From positions 1 through 64,000 of the forward strand of contig NZ_JAIUHR010000028.1 in the NCBI RefSeq assembly GCF_020165195.1: DNA of 64,000 nt. Direction: 5' to 3'. Positions 43,748-52,671 of this stretch are shown here, piece after piece; position 1 is the first letter of the stretch, and each line of letters begins with the position of its first letter. The position numbers and the translations under genes were made by a program. The notes below the pieces were generated by a model. It was not told the DNA's origin. It was given only the letters and a program-made list of their open reading frames with translations, and made no database searches. The DNA is from Mesorhizobium sp. CA14 (GTDB lineage Bacteria > Pseudomonadota > Alphaproteobacteria > Rhizobiales > Rhizobiaceae).

Positions 43748-44662
43748 CTAGTCGGCAAGCGGGTGATGATCGTTGACCAGCCGCACCAGCCGCTCCTCCA
43801 GCACATGGGTGTAGATCTGCGTGGTCGAGATGTCGGCATGACCAAGAAGTTGCTGAACGGCTCTGAGATCGGCGCCGTTCTGCAGGAGATGGCTCGCAAA
43901 AGCATGGCGAAGCACATGCGGCGAGATCTTCGCCGACGCTATGCCGGACCGCGCGGCCAAACCCTTGAGATCGCGGGCGAAAACCTGCCGGGAGAGATGG
44001 CCGCTATCGGAGGAGGCCGGAAACAGGAAGGGGCTCTCGGCAAAGGCCGGCCGTTTGGCCCTCGCGGCAAGCCAGGCGCGCATGGCGGCGCGCGCCTTGG
44101 CCGACAGCGGCACCATGCGTTCCTTGTCGCCCTTGCCGCGCACCATGAAGAAGCGGTCGTCGCGCAGCGCCACCGTGACCGGCAGGCCGACCAGCTCCGA
44201 TACGCGCAGGCCGGTGGCGTAGAGAACCTCGACCAGCGCGTGCAGGCGCAGCGCCGCCAACCTGTCGCCGTCCGGTCCGGCTTCGGCCGCTTCCTGCGCC
44301 GCGCGGTCGAGCAGGCGCCCGGTTTCGGCCTCGCTCATCGTCTTCGGCAGCGGCCGGCCCTTGCGCGGGCTGTCCAGCGTGCCCGTCGGGTCGTCGCCGC
44401 GCAGACCTTCGGCATAGAGGAATTTGAAGAACTGGCGGATCGCCGACAATTTGCGCGCCTGCGAGGTCGGCGCGAAGCCCCGCGCGGCGATGTCGTCGAG
44501 ATAGGCGCGGATGTCGGCCGGCCCCGCGCCGGCAAGCCCGCCTTTGATCGCCTCGGAAGCATCCTCCAGATCGCGGCGGTAGGACGAAAGCGTGTTTTCG
44601 GCCGCGCCCCGCTCGGCGCTCATCATTTCGAGGAAGGCTTCGATGCGGGCGGCGCTGTTCAT
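43748..44662 (-). CDS. xerD: Site-specific tyrosine recombinase XerD
   Basis: This 304-residue recombinase acts with XerC at dif to resolve chromosome dimers. The N-terminal SAM-like core-binding domain covers about residues 1-90. The catalytic set is Arg in GLRVSELVGLP, Lys in VRGKGDKERMVPL, HxxR in HVLRHAFASHLLQNGADL, His in LLGHADISTTQIYTHV and the Tyr in that block. It lies just downstream of a 50-residue membrane protein gene and next to accA, as in other rhizobia. No attachment site is nearby, so it is the housekeeping enzyme rather than an integrase. Confidence 0.94.
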   Translation of the reverse strand: MNSAARIEAFLEMMSAERGAAENTLSSYRRDLEDASEAIKGGLAGAGPADIRAYLDDIAARGFAPTSQARKLSAIRQFFKFLYAEGLRGDDPTGTLDSPRKGRPLPKTMSEAETGRLLDRAAQEAAEAGPDGDRLAALRLHALVEVLYATGLRVSELVGLPVTVALRDDRFFMVRGKGDKERMVPLSAKARAAMRAWLAARAKRPAFAESPFLFPASSDSGHLSRQVFARDLKGLAARSGIASAKISPHVLRHAFASHLLQNGADLRAVQQLLGHADISTTQIYTHVLEERLVRLVNDHHPLAD

Positions 44663-44672
44663 CGGGCCGGGA

Positions 44673-44825
44673 TCAATTCTTCTTCGGATTGAGCTTCTCG
44701 GCCGGAATTCGGATGCTCATTTCGGCCTTTTTCGGCTCCACGAACATGGCTAGGGCGAACATCGCGCCATAGGCAATGCCTGCAAGAACCGCCAGCGTCA
44801 CGACGAAGCGAAACAAAGTCGGCAT
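44673..44825 (-). CDS. Hypothetical 50-residue membrane protein upstream of xerD
   Basis: ATG 44825 opens a frame ending at TGA 44673-44675. It encodes MPTLFRFVVTLAVLAGIAYG, then AMFALAMFVEPKKAEMSIRI and a basic tail PAEKLNPKKN. One transmembrane helix covers about residues 6-29, with the polar tail after it. It is 10 bases from the xerD start, so the two are probably co-transcribed. A similar tiny membrane protein is common beside xerD/aroK in related genomes as I recall. The function is unknown. Confidence 0.7.
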   Translation of the reverse strand: MPTLFRFVVTLAVLAGIAYGAMFALAMFVEPKKAEMSIRIPAEKLNPKKN

Positions 44826-45014
44826 TCAAATTTCGCCCGTCTTCTTGTTCTGCGTTTCCAAAGCCCTGTGCCCTTATGGGACGCCAATCCAGGCAATTCA
44901 AGGACGAAGGATTTCGGGCGACAGAGGTTTTGCCGGAAAAGCTTTGAAACCGTTCGTCCGCCTGCGCTTGACGCAAACAGGCTTTTGATGTCGATACGGC
45001 GCAAAGAGGCCCCG

Positions 45015-45632
45015 ATGAACGCTCTGCCAAATCCGACGGACGAAGGCTGCGCCGCGCTGATCGAAGCGCTCGGCAGCCGTTCGATCGTCTTCGTCGGGCT
45101 GATGGGCGCCGGCAAGACGGCGATCGGCCGCAAGGTGGCGACGATGCTTTCGCTGCCCTTCATGGATAGCGACCAGGAGATCGAAAGCGTCTCGCGCATG
45201 ACGGTGCCGGAGCTGTTCGAGCGCTATGGCGAGCCGGAATTCCGGGCGCTGGAGCAGCGCGTGATCCTGCGCTTGCTGGAGAACGGCCCGCAAGTGCTGT
45301 CGACCGGCGGCGGCGCCTTCATGAACGCGCAGACGCGCGAGGCGATTTCCGCGCATGGCGTATCGGTCTGGCTGAAGGCCGATCTGGACCTGTTGATGGA
45401 GCGCGTCTCCAAGAAGCAGAACCGGCCGCTGCTGAAAAATCCCGATCCGCGCGGCGTGCTGGAGCGCCTGATGGGCGAGCGCTATCCGGTGTACGCGACC
45501 GCCGATCTGACCGTGCCGACGCGCGACGACCGCAAGGAGATCATCGCCGGCGAAGTCGTCGCGGCGCTCTGCGCCCAACTCGGTGTGGCCACCATCGCGA
45601 CGGGCGCTCCAACTGACGAGGTGCAGCCGTGA
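45015..45632 (+). CDS. aroK: Shikimate kinase
   Basis: This 205-residue enzyme phosphorylates shikimate in the aromatic amino acid pathway. The P-loop GLMGAGKTAIGRKVA is at about residues 29-43. DSDQEIESVS and FRALEQRVILRLL bind shikimate, and GGGAFMN and KKQNRPLL complete the family pattern (GGGA, lid Arg). ATG 45015 has AGAGG upstream; an earlier ATG at 44988 is possible. The stop overlaps the aroB GTG start, giving the conserved aroK-aroB pair. Confidence 0.95.
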   Translation: MNALPNPTDEGCAALIEALGSRSIVFVGLMGAGKTAIGRKVATMLSLPFMDSDQEIESVSRMTVPELFERYGEPEFRALEQRVILRLLENGPQVLSTGGGAFMNAQTREAISAHGVSVWLKADLDLLMERVSKKQNRPLLKNPDPRGVLERLMGERYPVYATADLTVPTRDDRKEIIAGEVVAALCAQLGVATIATGAPTDEVQP

Positions 45633-46774
45633 GCCATGCCGAGCCGGTGAAGGTCGAGGTCGGGCTCGGCGATCGCGCCTATGACATATTGATCGGCGCC
45701 GGGTTGCTGGCGCGCTCCGGCGAAGAGATCGCGCGCCGCCTTCCCGGCACCCGCGCGGCCATCGTCACCGACGAGAACGTCGCTGCTGCGCATCTCGACA
45801 CGCTCAAGGCGGGGCTGCAGAAAGGCGCCATCCAGTCCGCCGTCATCACGCTGCCGGCGGGCGAAAAGACCAAGAGTTTCACCCATCTCGAGGAGGTGGT
45901 CGACGGCGTGCTTGCGGCAAAGCTTGAACGCCGCGACGTGGTGATCGCGCTCGGCGGCGGCGTCATCGGCGACCTTGCCGGCTTTGCGTCGGGCATCGTG
46001 CGGCGCGGGATGAATTTCGTGCAGGTACCGACCTCGCTGCTGGCGCAGGTCGATTCCTCCGTCGGCGGCAAGACGGGCATCAACAGCGCGCGCGGCAAGA
46101 ACCTCGTCGGCGTCTTCCACCAGCCCAGGCTGGTGCTTGCTGATACCCAAGTGCTCGACACGCTGCCGATCCGCGAGTTCCGTGCCGGCTATGCCGAGCT
46201 CGCCAAATACGGGCTGATCGATCGCCCGGCCTTCTTCGCCTGGCTGGAACAGAACTGGCGGGACGTGTTCGCCGGCGGTCCGGCGCGGGTCGAGGCGATC
46301 GCCGAGGCCTGCCGCGCCAAGGCCGATGTCGTCGCCCGCGACGAGTTCGAGACCGGCGACCGCGCGCTGCTCAATCTCGGCCACACATTCGGCCACGCGC
46401 TGGAAGCAGCCACGCAATATGACGGCGCGCGCCTGGTCCATGGCGAGGGCGTCGCCATCGGCATGGCGCTGGCGCATCGTTTTTCAGCGCGGCTCAACCT
46501 GGCGAGCCCGGACGACGCGGAGCGCGTCGAAGCGCATCTGCGCGCCGTCGGCCTGCCCTGGCGGATGGCCGATATTCCGGGCGACCTGCCGGATGCCGAG
46601 GCGCTGCTCGGCTTCATCACCCAGGACAAGAAGGTCTCGCGCGGCGCGCTGACCTTCATCCTGACGCGCGGCATCGGCCAGTCGTTCATCGCCAAGGACG
46701 TGCCGTCCTCGGAAGTGCTCTCCTTCCTCAAATTGAGCCATCCCGAACGGCTCAAGATGAGCCATCCCAGATGA
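45629..46774 (+). CDS. aroB: 3-dehydroquinate synthase
   Basis: This 381-residue NAD- and metal-dependent enzyme of the shikimate pathway has the NAD-binding LGGGVIGDLAGFASGIVRRG, active-site PTSLLAQVDSSVGGKTGINSARGKNLVG, and metal ligands in LGHTFGHALEAATQYDGARLVHGEGVAIGM. The start is GTG 45629, overlapping aroK. The C-terminus contains an internal duplication (LSHPERLK then MSHPR) from a short direct repeat at 46737-46770. It overlaps the next gene by 4 bases. Confidence 0.95.
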   Translation: MSHAEPVKVEVGLGDRAYDILIGAGLLARSGEEIARRLPGTRAAIVTDENVAAAHLDTLKAGLQKGAIQSAVITLPAGEKTKSFTHLEEVVDGVLAAKLERRDVVIALGGGVIGDLAGFASGIVRRGMNFVQVPTSLLAQVDSSVGGKTGINSARGKNLVGVFHQPRLVLADTQVLDTLPIREFRAGYAELAKYGLIDRPAFFAWLEQNWRDVFAGGPARVEAIAEACRAKADVVARDEFETGDRALLNLGHTFGHALEAATQYDGARLVHGEGVAIGMALAHRFSARLNLASPDDAERVEAHLRAVGLPWRMADIPGDLPDAEALLGFITQDKKVSRGALTFILTRGIGQSFIAKDVPSSEVLSFLKLSHPERLKMSHPR

Positions 46775-47664
46775 CCGGCGCCGGCTGGATCGTCGCCGCC
46801 GTCCTTGCCGTCATCGTGCTTTCGGCGCTTCTGTTCCGCGCCCGGTTGCTTGCCGCTTTCGGCTACGCGCTGCGGCCGCTCGAGCCGCATCGGACCGAGC
46901 GCAACGGCAAGGACGAAGACAGCGACGATGCCCGCCGCGACGGCGCGGCTGCCGGTGAAGAGCGCAATCGGCTTGAGGGTCTCTTCGACCTCGATGAACT
47001 CGAAGTGTCGGACATCATGGTCCACCGCACCAATATGCGCTCGGTCAATGCCGATAATGCGCCCGAGGCGGTGGTGCGCGAAATCCTGCAGAGCCCGCAC
47101 ACCCGCATGCCGCTGTGGAAGGGTTCGCTCGACAACATCGTCGGCGTGCTGCACGCGAAGGATCTGCTGAGAGCCCTCAACGAGGTCGGCAACGACTTTT
47201 CGCGGATCGACGTGATGAAGATCGCGGCGAAGCCGTGGTTCGTGCCGGACACCACGACATTGCAGGAACAGCTCAACGCCTTTCTGCGGCGCAAGGCGCA
47301 TTTCGCCATCGTCGTCGACGAATATGGCGAGGTCGAAGGACTGGTGACGCTGGAAGACATCATCGAGGAAATCGTCGGCGAGATCGCCGACGAGCACGAC
47401 ATCGACATGCAGGGCGTGAAGAAGGAGGCCGACGGCTCGGTCGTTGTCGACGGCACGGTGCCGATCCGCGACTTGAACCGCGCGCTCGACTGGGATCTGC
47501 CCGACGAGGAGGCGACGACGATCGCCGGTCTCGTCATCCACGAGACGCAATCGATCCCTGAGGAGAAGCAGGCTTTTACGTTCCACGGCAAGCGCTTCGT
47601 CGTCATGAAACGCGACAAGAACCGCATTGCGAGGCTGAGGATACGTCCGGCCAACGAGGGCTAG
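46771..47664 (+). CDS. CorC/HlyC-like CBS-domain protein lacking DUF21
   Basis: This 297-residue protein has one N-terminal membrane helix (GWIVAAVLAVIVLSALLF) and a charged linker. A pair of CBS domains follows (about residues 70-190: VSDIMVHRTNMRSV ... FAIVVDEYGEVEGLVTLEDIIEEIVG), then a C-terminal CorC_HlyC domain. Homologues encoded behind aroB are usually about 430 residues with a multi-helix DUF21 domain. Here nearly all of DUF21 is missing, with the frame kept. ATGA coupling to aroB is preserved. Magnesium or cobalt transport, inferred for the family, may be lost or altered. Confidence 0.85.
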   Translation: MTGAGWIVAAVLAVIVLSALLFRARLLAAFGYALRPLEPHRTERNGKDEDSDDARRDGAAAGEERNRLEGLFDLDELEVSDIMVHRTNMRSVNADNAPEAVVREILQSPHTRMPLWKGSLDNIVGVLHAKDLLRALNEVGNDFSRIDVMKIAAKPWFVPDTTTLQEQLNAFLRRKAHFAIVVDEYGEVEGLVTLEDIIEEIVGEIADEHDIDMQGVKKEADGSVVVDGTVPIRDLNRALDWDLPDEEATTIAGLVIHETQSIPEEKQAFTFHGKRFVVMKRDKNRIARLRIRPANEG

Positions 47665-47681
47665 GTGTGTTGAAAATCAGG

Positions 47682-47810
47682 TGATGCCGGCCTGCCAGAG
47701 CATGATCCCAAAAAGTGGGAACCGGTTTTCGGAGAAGATCATGCTCCAACAAAGAGTTGGATCAGGATGGCGATTCAATGAAACGTCATCCTGATCTGAT
47801 GACGGCCTGC
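47682..47810. repeat. Palindromic repeat element flanked by 14-bp imperfect direct repeats
   Basis: The core (47696-47796) has GAGCATGATCCC paired across to GATCATGCTC, then a second palindrome (ATCAGGATG / CATCCTGAT). This layout is common in rhizobial intergenic spaces as I recall. It is bounded by TGATGCCGGCCTGC (47682-47695) and TGATGACGGCCTGC (47797-47810), which look like a target-site duplication. The left flank also matches the dispersed repeat of 5001-5028. Confidence 0.75.
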
Positions 47811-47815
47811 GAATC

Positions 47816-49363
47816 TTAGAGTTCCTTGGTCCAGCGCTCGGAGAGCATTGCGCCGGTTCCGCCGTCGATTGCGGCCAGGCTGACGTCGTAGCCCCAGAGG
47901 TTGCGGACATGTCGCAGCGTTGCATCGCGGCTTTCACCCTCGAGCATGACGCCGTCCTTCACCGTGTGCTGAAGCCGCAGGTGCCGATCGCCCAGAAGGT
48001 CGACGTCGACCACCTGGATGTCGGGGCGACTTGCCCCGATATCGTAGCTTTGCGCCAATGCCGACCGTATCTTGGCATAGCCACGCTCATTGTGGATCGA
48101 GGCGACTTCGTAATGCGGCTCGTCGGCGCCGTCGGCCAGCACGAACAGCCGCCATTTGCGGATCAGCGCCGGGCTCAGATACTGGCGGATGAAGGATTCG
48201 TCGCGGTGGTTGGCCCAGGCGTCTAGCAGGGTGTCGCGCCAGTCGCCGCGGCCGGCGATGTCGGGAAACCAGTCGCGGTCCTCGGCAGTCGGCGCGGTCG
48301 AGATGCGCTGGATGTCCTGCATCATGTCGAGACCCAGCGCATAGGGATTGATGCCGGAAAAGCGCGGGTCGTCATAGGCCGGCTGAAAGACCACATTCGA
48401 GTGGTTGCGCAAGATCTCGAGCATGGCGCCTTCGCTGATACGGCCACGGTCGAAAAGCGTGTTCATGAGCGTGTAATGCACGAAGGTGGCGCAGCCTTCG
48501 TTCATCACCTGGGTTTGCCGCTGCGGGTAAAAATATTGCGCGATGACCCGCACGATCCTGACGATCTCGCGCTGCCAGGGCTCGAGGATGAGGCTGTTCT
48601 TCTCGAGGAAATAGAGCAGGTTTTCCTCCGGCAGATGGAGCGATTTCTTGCGCTCGGCCGCATCCTCGTCAATGCCTGTTTTGGTCTCGCCGCTCTCTTG
48701 CGGAGGCGGCAGTGTTCGCCAGAGATCGTTGAAGGAACGCTCCTCGTATTCCAGGCGCTCGCGAAGCCCTTCGCGCTGCTGCTCGGACGACAGTCTCGGC
48801 GGCCGGTGATAGCGGAACACACCCTGCTCCATCAGCGCGTGGGCTGAGTCCAGGATCGCTTCCACGGCCGCCAGGCCATGCCGTTCCTCGCATCGGGCTA
48901 TGTAGCTCTTGGCAAAATCCAGATAGCTCAAAATGCCGCCGGCATCGGTCCATTGCCGGAAGAGATGATTGTTCTTGAAAAAATGGTTGTGCCCAAGCGC
49001 GGCATGGGCGGTCACCAGGGCCTGCAGGGCCATGGTGTTCTCTTCCATGAGGTAGACGATGCAGGGATTGGAGTTGATGACCAGCTCATAGGCCAGACCG
49101 CGCGCGCCCTTGCGGTAAAGAAGCTCGTCGTAGAGGAAACGCTTGCCGAATGACCAATGCCGGTACATCAGCGGCATGCCGACCGAAGAATAGGCGTCGA
49201 GCATCTGCTCGGAAGAGATGACCTCCATCTGCACCGGATAGATGTCGAGTCGAAGCTCTTCGAGGCCGAGCGCTTCGATCTCGTCATAGACGCGGGACAG
49301 TTTCGCAAAATTCCAGTCAGACCCGGAAAACAACAGTTCGGATTTGCGCGCCTGGCTGACCAT
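47816..49363 (-). CDS. SpoVR family protein
   Basis: This 515-residue cytoplasmic protein of the SpoVR/YcgB family begins with the SELLFSGSDWNFAKLSRVYDEIE region and carries the highly conserved RHWSFGKRF, LVINSNPCIVYLMEENTM and HAALGHNHFFKNNHLF blocks. The biochemical role is not established. It almost always lies behind a PrkA kinase and a YeaH protein, as here (28 bases after yeaH), in stress or stationary-phase regulons. Recent work on family members links the trio to cell-wall and stress control; the exact activity here is unknown. Confidence 0.94.
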   Translation of the reverse strand: MVSQARKSELLFSGSDWNFAKLSRVYDEIEALGLEELRLDIYPVQMEVISSEQMLDAYSSVGMPLMYRHWSFGKRFLYDELLYRKGARGLAYELVINSNPCIVYLMEENTMALQALVTAHAALGHNHFFKNNHLFRQWTDAGGILSYLDFAKSYIARCEERHGLAAVEAILDSAHALMEQGVFRYHRPPRLSSEQQREGLRERLEYEERSFNDLWRTLPPPQESGETKTGIDEDAAERKKSLHLPEENLLYFLEKNSLILEPWQREIVRIVRVIAQYFYPQRQTQVMNEGCATFVHYTLMNTLFDRGRISEGAMLEILRNHSNVVFQPAYDDPRFSGINPYALGLDMMQDIQRISTAPTAEDRDWFPDIAGRGDWRDTLLDAWANHRDESFIRQYLSPALIRKWRLFVLADGADEPHYEVASIHNERGYAKIRSALAQSYDIGASRPDIQVVDVDLLGDRHLRLQHTVKDGVMLEGESRDATLRHVRNLWGYDVSLAAIDGGTGAMLSERWTKEL

Positions 49364-49391
49364 CGGCCTGTGTCCCTTCGACCCTCAGTCC

Positions 49392-50702
49392 TCAAGCGCT
49401 CTTGCGCAGATCAGGTTGCCTGGCGAAGAGCTCGCGGAAGACCGGGTAAATGTCGGCCGGCGCAGCGATGCGCCTCATCTGGAAGTTCGGCCATTTCCCG
49501 TCGACGGCGTTGTAGGCCCGCCAGAGCGACGTTCCGTTCTCGGTCGAGCCGAAAATATGGCTTTCCCGCTCGTCGATGATCTCCACATAGGCGAAATACT
49601 GGCAAAGCCGCATGAGCTTGCGGTCGAGCAGTTCTATGCAGCGCTCGGAATCGGTGGCGAAATTGTCGCCGTCGGAAGCCTGGGCGGCGTAGATGTTCCA
49701 TTCGGCGACCGGATAGCGTTCTTCGATGATGCGGTGCATTTCCTCGAGCGCGGTTGAGACGACGGTGCCGCCGCTTTCGGTGTGGTAGAAGAATGTATGT
49801 TCGTCCACCTCCTTGGCTTCGTGGGTGTGGCGGATGAAGACGACTTCGGTGCGTTCGTAACGGCGCGTCAGGAAGAGATGCAGCAGCACGAAGAAGCGTT
49901 TGGCCAGATCCTTCTCGCGCTCTCCCATCGAGCCGGAAACGTCCATCAGGCAGAACATGACCGCGCTCGCATTGGGCACGGGCTGGGGATCGAAGCGATT
50001 GAAACGGATATCGACGGGATCGACATAGGCAATGCGCCTGCGCCGGCGCTCCAGCCGTTCAAACGCCTCGCGCAGGGCGGCGATGCTTTCACTTACCGCC
50101 GCGCTGGCCGGCTTCGCTTCCAACTCGGCGATCTGCTGGGCGATCGCATCGAGCTCCGCCTCTTTGGGGCGTCTCAGCGCGATGCGCCGCCCGTGGCTGT
50201 TGCGCATCGTGCGTCCGACATTGATGTTGGTCGGCGCTCCGCTTGCGCTGAAGCCCGCCCGTCTCGGCTTGAAGCTCAGTATCTGCTTGAGATTGAGCTT
50301 GACCAGATCCGGCAGTTCGAGGTCTTCGAAAAAAAGATCGAGCACTTCCTCGCGCGACAGCACAAAGCGAAAGTCGTCCTCGGATGCCGTGGTTCCCGGG
50401 GCCGATCCGTAGCCTCCGCCGCCGCCCGGCTTGGCGATAAGATCGCCGGGGCTGAACGTCCGGTTGCCGGGCAGGATATGCTGGCGCCGGCCGGTTTCCT
50501 TGTCGTTGCCGAAGGTCGGTTCGTTGATACCCTTGCGAGGCATCGGCACGGCGTGCTCGCGGTCGACGTCGGCGATGCGGCCTGTCCGGACGTGGTCGCG
50601 CACGCTGCGCTTGAGGTCTTCGCGCGCGCGCCTGAGGAAGCGCTGGCGATTGCCCAGGCTCTTGTCCTTCGGATTGAGGCGGCGGTCGATGAAGATCGGC
50701 AT
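49392..50702 (-). CDS. yeaH: YeaH/YhbH family protein (DUF444)
   Basis: This 436-residue protein has an N-terminal basic segment (IFIDRRLNPKDKSLGNRQRFLRRA), a Gly-rich linker (PGGGGGYGSAPG), and a C-terminal VWA-like domain with the MIDAS motif MDVSGSMGEREKDLAKRFF. It is the middle gene of prkA-yeaH-spoVR, with 19 bases after prkA. In E. coli, YeaH works with the YeaG kinase in the response to nitrogen starvation. A metal-dependent protein interaction role is inferred from the VWA fold. Confidence 0.95.
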   Translation of the reverse strand: MPIFIDRRLNPKDKSLGNRQRFLRRAREDLKRSVRDHVRTGRIADVDREHAVPMPRKGINEPTFGNDKETGRRQHILPGNRTFSPGDLIAKPGGGGGYGSAPGTTASEDDFRFVLSREEVLDLFFEDLELPDLVKLNLKQILSFKPRRAGFSASGAPTNINVGRTMRNSHGRRIALRRPKEAELDAIAQQIAELEAKPASAAVSESIAALREAFERLERRRRRIAYVDPVDIRFNRFDPQPVPNASAVMFCLMDVSGSMGEREKDLAKRFFVLLHLFLTRRYERTEVVFIRHTHEAKEVDEHTFFYHTESGGTVVSTALEEMHRIIEERYPVAEWNIYAAQASDGDNFATDSERCIELLDRKLMRLCQYFAYVEIIDERESHIFGSTENGTSLWRAYNAVDGKWPNFQMRRIAAPADIYPVFRELFARQPDLRKSA

Positions 50703-50721
50703 GGAACCGTCCCGGCTTTGT

Positions 50722-52671
50722 TCAGCCCGCCTTGTTCACGCGCATGTACCAGTCGACCAGCCGTCGCACCTGCCGCTGAGTGTAGCCGCGCTCCACCATG
50801 CGCTGGACGAATTCGTTGTGCCGCTTCTCCGTTACGCTGTCCTGCTTGGAGCCGAAGCTGATCACCGGCAGCAAGTCCTCGACCTGACCGAACATGCGCT
50901 TCTCGATGACCTCGCGAAGCTTTTCATAGCTCGTCCAGGAGGGATTGCGGCCATGGTTGCGCGCCCGGGCGCGCAAGGTGAATTTGACCACTTCGTTGCG
51001 GAAGTCCTTCGGATTGGCGATGCCGGCGGGTTTTTCGACCTGCGACAATTCCTTGTCCAAGACCTCGCGGTTGAGGATCTGGCCGGTGTCGGGGTCCTTG
51101 TAATCCTGATCCTCGATCCAGGCGTCCGCATAGGCGATGTAGCGGTCGAACAGGTTCTGACCGTACTCGCTGTAGGATTCCAGATAGGCCTTCTGGATCT
51201 CGTGTCCGATGAACTCGGCGTAGCGCGTCGCGAGCTCCGACTTGATGAATTCGAGATAGGCGGCCTCGGTCTCCTTCGGGAATTGCTCGCGCTTGATCGC
51301 CTCCTCGAGGATGTACATCAGATGCACCGGGTCGGCGGCGACCTCCTTGGTGTCGTAGTTGAAGGTCTGCGACAGGATCTTGAAGGCGAAGCGGGTGCTG
51401 ACCCCGGTCATGCCTTCGTCGACGCCGGCGGCATCGCGATATTCCTGGACGGACTTCGCCTTCGGGTCGATTTCCTTGAGGTTCTCGCCGTCATAGGCGC
51501 GCATCTTGGTGTAGAGCGGCGAGTTCTCATGTTCGGCAAGGCGGGTCGAGACGGTGAAGCGGCTGAGAATGTCCAGCACCTCCGGCGCGCAGGGACTGTT
51601 TGCCAACTCGCTTTCGCGCAGCAGCTTTTCGTAGATCTGCCGTTCCTCGGTGATGCGCAGGCAATAGGGAACCTTGACCACGAGGATGCGGTCGAGGAAG
51701 GCCTCGTTGTTCTTGTTGTTCTTGAACTGCTGCCATTCCGACTCGTTGGAATGGGCGACGACGATGCCCTGATAGGGGAAGGCGCCGAAATTCTCGGTGC
51801 CGTTGTAGCTGCCTTCCTGGGTTGCCGTCAGCAACGGGTGCAGTACCTTGATGGGCGCCTTGAACATCTCGACGAATTCGAGCAGGCCCTGCGTCGTCCG
51901 GTTGAGGCCGCCGCTGTAGGAGTAGGCGTCCGGGTCGGACTGGCTGAAGTGCTCCAACTGTCTGATGTCGACCTTGCCGACCAGGGCCGAGACGTCCTGA
52001 TTGTTCTCGTCGCCGGGCTCGGTCTTGGCGATGGCGATCTGGCGCAGCCGCGACGGCGTCAGCTTGACGACGCTGAATTTGGAGATGTCGCCCGACAACT
52101 CGTCGAGGCGCTTGGCCGCCCAGGGCGAGATCAGCCCGTTCAGGCGGCGGCGGGCGATGCCGTATTTGTCTTCCAGCAGGTCGCCCATGCGATCGGGATG
52201 GAAAAGGCCAAGCGGCGACTCGAAGATCGGGCTGATCTGGTTGCCTACCTTGAGCGTGTAGATCGGCCGCTCTTCCATCAGCTTTTTCAGCCGTTCGGCG
52301 AGCGAGGATTTGCCGCCGCCGACCGGACCGAGGAGATACAGGATCTGCTTGCGTTCCTCGAGGCCTTGCGAGGCGTAGCGGAAATATCCGGCGATGCGCT
52401 CGATCGTATCCTCCATCCCGTAGAAGTCGGAGAAGGAGGGATAGACCTTGATGGTGCGGTTGGAGAAAATGCGACCGAGCCGCTCGTCCTTGCTGGTGTC
52501 GACCAGGTTCGGCTCACCGATGGCCTCGACCATGCGTTCGGGCGCCGACGCATACATGGATTTGTCTTCGCGGCAGGCCAGTAGATATTGCTGTAAGCTG
52601 ATCTCTTCCTGGGCCGCGTTGGAATAAATCTCCGAAAACAGATCGAAGACGTCTGATTGGTTCTCGCGCAT
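50722..52671 (-). CDS. prkA: PrkA/YeaG family serine protein kinase (AAA-type)
   Basis: This 649-residue protein has an N-terminal AAA domain with Walker A GPVGGGKSSLAERL (about residues 113-126), sensor and arginine-finger-like regions (GLLEFVEMFKAPIKVLHPLL), and a C-terminal PrkA helical domain. PrkA of Bacillus and YeaG of E. coli phosphorylate proteins, and PrkA has also been described as an AAA protease. It is the first gene of the operon. A candidate general-stress promoter lies 50-76 bases upstream of the ATG. Confidence 0.95.
   Translation of the reverse strand: MRENQSDVFDLFSEIYSNAAQEEISLQQYLLACREDKSMYASAPERMVEAIGEPNLVDTSKDERLGRIFSNRTIKVYPSFSDFYGMEDTIERIAGYFRYASQGLEERKQILYLLGPVGGGKSSLAERLKKLMEERPIYTLKVGNQISPIFESPLGLFHPDRMGDLLEDKYGIARRRLNGLISPWAAKRLDELSGDISKFSVVKLTPSRLRQIAIAKTEPGDENNQDVSALVGKVDIRQLEHFSQSDPDAYSYSGGLNRTTQGLLEFVEMFKAPIKVLHPLLTATQEGSYNGTENFGAFPYQGIVVAHSNESEWQQFKNNKNNEAFLDRILVVKVPYCLRITEERQIYEKLLRESELANSPCAPEVLDILSRFTVSTRLAEHENSPLYTKMRAYDGENLKEIDPKAKSVQEYRDAAGVDEGMTGVSTRFAFKILSQTFNYDTKEVAADPVHLMYILEEAIKREQFPKETEAAYLEFIKSELATRYAEFIGHEIQKAYLESYSEYGQNLFDRYIAYADAWIEDQDYKDPDTGQILNREVLDKELSQVEKPAGIANPKDFRNEVVKFTLRARARNHGRNPSWTSYEKLREVIEKRMFGQVEDLLPVISFGSKQDSVTEKRHNEFVQRMVERGYTQRQVRRLVDWYMRVNKAG

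Noticed and set aside
43748..44662. XerD as the integrase of a genomic island at tRNA-Arg
   Set aside because: It is 6.7 kb from the tRNA, sits in the conserved accA-aroK context, has housekeeping length, and no direct repeat of the tRNA 3' end was seen.
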